This document shows positions 59,806-64,000 of a stretch of 64,000 bases of DNA, piece by piece; positions within the stretch are counted from its first letter, which is position 1; each line of letters opens with the position of its first letter. This DNA is from Bacteroidota bacterium (GTDB lineage Bacteria; Bacteroidota; Bacteroidia; Chitinophagales; Chitinophagaceae), in assembly GCA_947460595.1 (NCBI GenBank), contig CANHGS010000007.1, positions 1 to 64,000 of the forward strand. Reading direction: 5' to 3'. Below the pieces are notes generated by a model that was not told the origin of the DNA, did no database searches, and saw nothing but the letters and a program-made list of their open reading frames with translations. The position numbers and the translations under genes were made by a program.

Positions 59806-61935
59806 ATGGCCATGAAGTTCTACCTACTGCTGTTAAGTTATTTATTTTTGCAAATTGTTCAATCACAAGAAAAGATTGATAGAAGCGCATTGGCTAAAAG
59901 AAATAATGTTCATGTTCATCAATTTGATTCTTTGTCATCGCTTTCAGTAGGGAATGGTTCATTTGCTTTTACAGTGGATGCCACTGGATTACAAAGTTTT
60001 CCAAAACATTACCAGTCTGGTATTCCTTTGGGTACCCAATCTGTTTGGGGATGGCATTCTTTTAAGGACAGTGTTGGTTATCAATTTGAAGAATCTTTGA
60101 GAGACTATCTATTTGATGGTAGAATGGTATCATATGGCGTACAAATCAAAGACCCCAAAAGAAGTTTGGAAGCGGGAAATTGGTTTAGACAAAATCCGCA
60201 TCGATTACAGTTAGGAAATCTAGGATTTGAGCTCATCAAAAAAGACGGAAGCATTGCTCAAATGGAAGACCTAAAAGACTTGCACCAAGAACTTGATTTG
60301 TGGACGGGTGTCATTAAAAGTTCTTTTACACTAGAAAAGGAATTAGTAGCTGTGCAAACACTAGTGCATCCCAGCCAAGACCTAATTGCTGTAAAAGTCA
60401 AATCAACTTTATTGCAAGAAAAAAGGATTCGTATAAAATTGGTTTTCCCATTTCCAACAAACGCTTTTGCAGATATGGGTGTTAATTACAATCAATCAAA
60501 AAAACACCTATCAACCGCATCGGATTTTCAAAAAGGAATTTTGTTTCAACACCAATTAGACAGTAACCGCTATTTTGTTAGCCTTCAATCTAGTGCATCA
60601 CTGCAATTCAAGGAAAGAAAAGCACATGAATTTTTGATGGTAGGGGAACCATCCAACGAACTCAGTTTTACTTGTCAGTTTCAGCAAAAAGCAAGTGTAT
60701 CAGCAGCCCCAGATTTTGCAACTGTCTCAATTGCCAGTCAAACCGCTTGGCAGAACTTCTGGACAAAGGGCGCAGCCGTAGATTTTTCTCATTGCAAAGA
60801 TCCAAGGGCCAAAGAGATTGAACGCAGAATGATGTTATCGCTCTATTTAACTAGGATTCAGTGCGCCAATAGTCAGCCACCACAAGAAACTGGCCTCACT
60901 TATAATAGTTGGTTTGGTAAACCCCATTTAGAAATGCATTGGTGGCATGGAGTTCATTTTCCTTTGTGGAATAGGGCGGAGCTCTTAGAGAAATCCATGG
61001 GCTGGTACCATGATGTAGCTCCTATGGCATTTGCTATAGCCAAGCGGCAAGGATATCAAGGACTCAGGTGGCAGAAAATGACAGATCCTCAAGGGGCAGA
61101 AGCTCCCTCGTCTGTAGGCGCTTTTTTAATTTGGCAACAACCGCATTATATCAGCTTTGCCGAATTATTATATAGGAAAAATCCCAGTGCCGCTACTTTG
61201 AAAAAATATCGGGACCTAGTTTTTGCTACTGCCGATTTTATGGCTGATTATACTTCTTGGAATCCAATAACCAAAAAATACCAATTGGGCAAGGGCTTGA
61301 TACCTGCTCAAGAAAGATTCAAACCCGAAGAAACATTTAATCCCAGTTATGAATTGGCTTATTGGGATTGGGCTTTAAAAACGGCTCAGGATTGGCGTGT
61401 TCGCTCTGGCATGAAACGCAATGCTACATGGGATTCTGTGATTCAGTACTTGTCTCCTTTGCCCGTTCAAGATCAAGTTTATTTGTCTACAGAGTCGGCA
61501 AAAGATTCCTATACCAATCCTGTTTTTCTAACAGACCATCCCTCTGTATTAGGCACATTTGGCATGCTCCCCAACAAGGGTATGTTAGATACCGCTATCA
61601 TGCGCAATACCTTTAACTTAGTTTGGGATAAATGGGATTGGAAAGATACCTGGGGATGGGATTTTCCCATGACGGCTATGAGTGCTACTCGTTTGGGGAT
61701 GCCTGAAAAAGCTGTAGCAGCGTTACTGATGCCCATTAAAACCAATACCTATTTGATCAATGGGCATAATTACCAAGACGAGCGGCTTAGGCTTTACTTG
61801 CCGGGGAATGGGGGCATATTAACCGCCATTGCTATCATGTGTGCTGGTTATGATGGAAATAAGATCAAGAATCCTGGTTTCCCCAAAGATGGTCTTTGGG
61901 ATGTTCGGTGGGAAGGTTTGCAACCCTTCTTTTAG
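59806..61935 (+). CDS. Secreted six-hairpin glycosidase-like protein of unassigned family
   Basis: N-terminal beta-sandwich region (SLSVGNGSFAFTVDATGLQSFPKHYQSGIPLGTQSVWGWHSF) and toroid region (FGKPHLEMHWWHGVHFPLWNRAELLEKSMGWYHDV). Confidence 0.7.
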   Translation: MAMKFYLLLLSYLFLQIVQSQEKIDRSALAKRNNVHVHQFDSLSSLSVGNGSFAFTVDATGLQSFPKHYQSGIPLGTQSVWGWHSFKDSVGYQFEESLRDYLFDGRMVSYGVQIKDPKRSLEAGNWFRQNPHRLQLGNLGFELIKKDGSIAQMEDLKDLHQELDLWTGVIKSSFTLEKELVAVQTLVHPSQDLIAVKVKSTLLQEKRIRIKLVFPFPTNAFADMGVNYNQSKKHLSTASDFQKGILFQHQLDSNRYFVSLQSSASLQFKERKAHEFLMVGEPSNELSFTCQFQQKASVSAAPDFATVSIASQTAWQNFWTKGAAVDFSHCKDPRAKEIERRMMLSLYLTRIQCANSQPPQETGLTYNSWFGKPHLEMHWWHGVHFPLWNRAELLEKSMGWYHDVAPMAFAIAKRQGYQGLRWQKMTDPQGAEAPSSVGAFLIWQQPHYISFAELLYRKNPSAATLKKYRDLVFATADFMADYTSWNPITKKYQLGKGLIPAQERFKPEETFNPSYELAYWDWALKTAQDWRVRSGMKRNATWDSVIQYLSPLPVQDQVYLSTESAKDSYTNPVFLTDHPSVLGTFGMLPNKGMLDTAIMRNTFNLVWDKWDWKDTWGWDFPMTAMSATRLGMPEKAVAALLMPIKTNTYLINGHNYQDERLRLYLPGNGGILTAIAIMCAGYDGNKIKNPGFPKDGLWDVRWEGLQPFF

Positions 61936-62014
61936 CAACTTTTTAGACTCAGGATACTACAGGATAAGACTTTCTGTATTTTTTTGTAACATGCAATTTC
62001 AAATGCTGTCTTAT

Positions 62015-63148
62015 ATGAATGCAAGAACTTTATTTTTGCCCATCGCCCTTGTGGCCTTCACTTTTTCACTGAATCTTTCCGCTCAAAAAATACCTGCCAA
62101 AAAACAAGTATTGGCTTCTATGAACTTGGCCAACCAATATTTTATGGACAAGTGGCCCGATGTACTTAAACCCATTGTGACCAATAGAGAAAGACCTAGT
62201 AATATTTGGACCAGGGCTGTCTATTATGAAGGTTTAATGGCTATGAATGCGGTGAATCCACAACCAGCCTATTTAGATTATGCCATTCGTTGGGGACAAG
62301 CGCATAAATGGGGTTTGCGTAATGGCATCAAAACTAGAAATGGAGATGACCAAGCCTGTGGTCAAACTTATATTGATTTGTATTTGATAGATAGGCAGCC
62401 AGAGCGCATTCAACAAATCAAAGCCAGTATTGATAGCATGAAACAGTCTTCCAAAATTGATGATTGGACTTGGGTTGATGCCATTCAAATGTCCATGCCC
62501 GTTTTTGCAAGATTGGGAGTGATTTATCAGGATACCAGTTATTTTAATCGCATGTACCAGATGTATGCGCACACCAAGTACAAACAGGGTGGTGGTTTAT
62601 TTGATGCTGCTGCTGGTTTGTGGTTTAGAGACAAAGATTTTGTTCCTCCATACAAAGAACCCAATGGTGGCAATTGTTATTGGAGCAGGGGTAATGGTTG
62701 GGTTGTTGCCGCACTAGTTAGGGTCTTGTCTATTCTGCCTAAATCGGATCCGCATTATCAGGAATATTTAAGCGATTATAAAGCAATGGTTCAAGCATTG
62801 ATTCCCTTGCAGCGAGAAGACGGATTTTGGAACGTGAGTTTGAAGGATCCCAGCAATTTTGGAGGTAAGGAATTAACGGGCTCTGCCCTTTTTGTCTATG
62901 GCATGGCCTGGGGGATTAATCAAGGCATTTTGAATAAAAAGCAATATTTACCCATCATTATCAAATCTTGGAATGCTTTTGAAAAGGATTGTTTGCACCC
63001 CAATGGCTTTTTGGGTTGGGTACAAGGCACTGGAAAAGAACCCAAAGAAGCACAACCGCTTAGTTTTACCAAACAGCCTGATTTTGAAGATTTTGGCCTA
63101 GGCTGCTATCTATTAGCGGGTTCTGAAATAGTTAAATTAAAGAAATAA
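62015..63148 (+). CDS. Unsaturated rhamnogalacturonyl hydrolase (GH105)
   Basis: Signal peptide MNARTLFLPIALVAFTFSLNLSAQ; WTRAVYYEGLMAMN; DDQACGQTYIDLYLID; GNCYWSRGNGWVVAALVRVL; GSALFVYGMAWGIN. Confidence 0.95.
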   Translation: MNARTLFLPIALVAFTFSLNLSAQKIPAKKQVLASMNLANQYFMDKWPDVLKPIVTNRERPSNIWTRAVYYEGLMAMNAVNPQPAYLDYAIRWGQAHKWGLRNGIKTRNGDDQACGQTYIDLYLIDRQPERIQQIKASIDSMKQSSKIDDWTWVDAIQMSMPVFARLGVIYQDTSYFNRMYQMYAHTKYKQGGGLFDAAAGLWFRDKDFVPPYKEPNGGNCYWSRGNGWVVAALVRVLSILPKSDPHYQEYLSDYKAMVQALIPLQREDGFWNVSLKDPSNFGGKELTGSALFVYGMAWGINQGILNKKQYLPIIIKSWNAFEKDCLHPNGFLGWVQGTGKEPKEAQPLSFTKQPDFEDFGLGCYLLAGSEIVKLKK

Positions 63149-63244
63149 GTACATTTTTAGGGGCTTCTTGACAATTGGGGAAAGCCATTTTAAATAGTCT
63201 ACCAACTAGATAGGAATATTTTTTAGACAAGAGACTTGTTGTTG

Positions 63245-63252
63245 TATATTTG
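63245..63252 (+). promoter_or_regulatory. Bacteroidetes -7 element (TATATTTG) upstream of the serine acetyltransferase
   Basis: Matches TAnnTTTG about 200 bp upstream of the acetyltransferase ATG. Confidence 0.45.
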
Positions 63253-63453
63253 TGCACTGTTTGAGTAGACTAATGCAACTATGAAACGCATTTAAAGTTT
63301 GATTGCCAGGTTCCAAATAGGCCTCAAACTGGAGCTTTTGCGCCTCAAATTGCAATCATACACTTAACAGATGATGTGGATCTAAGTAGTGGAGGCCTAA
63401 TTGAGCTTTACAATAAGGCAACTCAGGTACTTGCATGATTCAAAAATTCCCCT

Positions 63454-64000
63454 ATGACTCAAGCAGCGTTTATTTCAAAATTATTTCAGCATAACAGCAA
63501 ACAGTTTTCTTTTTTTCCAAACAAAGAGTCTGCAGAAGATTTTATTGATACATTATTTGAATTTCTCTTTCTTCCCATAACAGTCAAACACAAGAAGGTA
63601 CTGGATCTTGAAAAAGAATTTCAACAATTAAAAGACCATTTTAGTGTCTTGGTGTTTGATGTGCTACCTGAATCTGGAAAAGTAGAACTTGTTACAGCGG
63701 AATTCTTTGCATCAATCCCCGAATTGCATGAGCAACTCATTAAAGACGCAAATGCTATTTTACAATTTGATCCAGCGGCGGTATCGGTAGAAGAAGTATT
63801 GGTGGCCTATCCAGGATTTTTTGCTACTGCTATTTATCGTATTTCCAATCTACTTTGGAAATTGGGAGTGAATATATTGCCAAGGATTTTTACAGAATAT
63901 GCCCATGGAAAAACGGGGATTGATATTCATCCAGGAGCAAGTATTGGTAGTTCTTTTTTTATAGATCATGGAACTGGAATAGTCATTGGAGAAACTACTA
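63454..64000 (+). CDS. cysE: Serine O-acetyltransferase, partial (3' end outside window)
   Basis: Open frame from ATG 63454: MTQAAFISKLFQHNSKQFSFF...VSVEEVLVAYPGFFATAIYRISNLLWKLGVNILPRIFTEYAHGKTGIDIHPGASIGSSFFIDHGTGIVIGETT. Absent from the ORF track because it has no stop in the window. Confidence 0.92.
   Translation, partial: MTQAAFISKLFQHNSKQFSFFPNKESAEDFIDTLFEFLFLPITVKHKKVLDLEKEFQQLKDHFSVLVFDVLPESGKVELVTAEFFASIPELHEQLIKDANAILQFDPAAVSVEEVLVAYPGFFATAIYRISNLLWKLGVNILPRIFTEYAHGKTGIDIHPGASIGSSFFIDHGTGIVIGETT

Noticed and set aside
61829-62014. N-terminal extension of the GH105 ORF
   Set aside because: Overlaps the upstream gene; a standard signal peptide begins at ATG 62015.

Overview
The window is chromosomal DNA from a Bacteroidota bacterium. 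Evidence: Bacteroidetes-type TAnnTTTG -7 elements, OMP-family TonB-dependent receptor, and a GH/PL repertoire and housekeeping proteins that look Chitinophagaceae-like (the family assignment is inference). It splits into three parts. (1) A left carbohydrate locus (~1-9.3 kb): FAD oxidoreductase fragment, AraC regulator, altronate dehydratase, two GH29 fucosidases (the second interrupted by an in-frame TGA), GH97 and a ThuA/DUF4350-like protein. (2) A housekeeping block (~9.4-31 kb): TonB receptor, mdh, TlpA-like thioredoxin, MlaF-like ATPase, lysA, scpB, atpG, secA, deoC, SPOR protein, M20 peptidase, maeB, MlaE-like permease, papain-like protease, DUF4442, beta-CASP MBL. (3) A large right pectin/arabinan/rhamnogalacturonan locus (~31-63 kb): GH95, alpha/beta hydrolase, HAD, GH51, SSS transporter, araA-araD-araB, Nudix-type AraR-like regulator, galK, galM, GH106, DUF4450-like giant protein, a second GH51, a GH43-like/GH28 fusion, PL11, CE12-like esterase, a six-hairpin glycosidase-like protein and GH105, followed by a partial serine acetyltransferase. 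Observations most worth checking: a family of period-7 tandem repeats placed at gene ends and starts; a terminator-like hairpin inside the galK leader with a shared putative AraR operator; a perfect 16-bp LacI-type palindrome; a GH29 split by a Gly-to-stop change at the domain boundary; an alpha/beta hydrolase that appears to lack its nucleophile serine; and a pectin locus with no SusC/SusD pair. All family calls are from reading the sequence; no database search was run.
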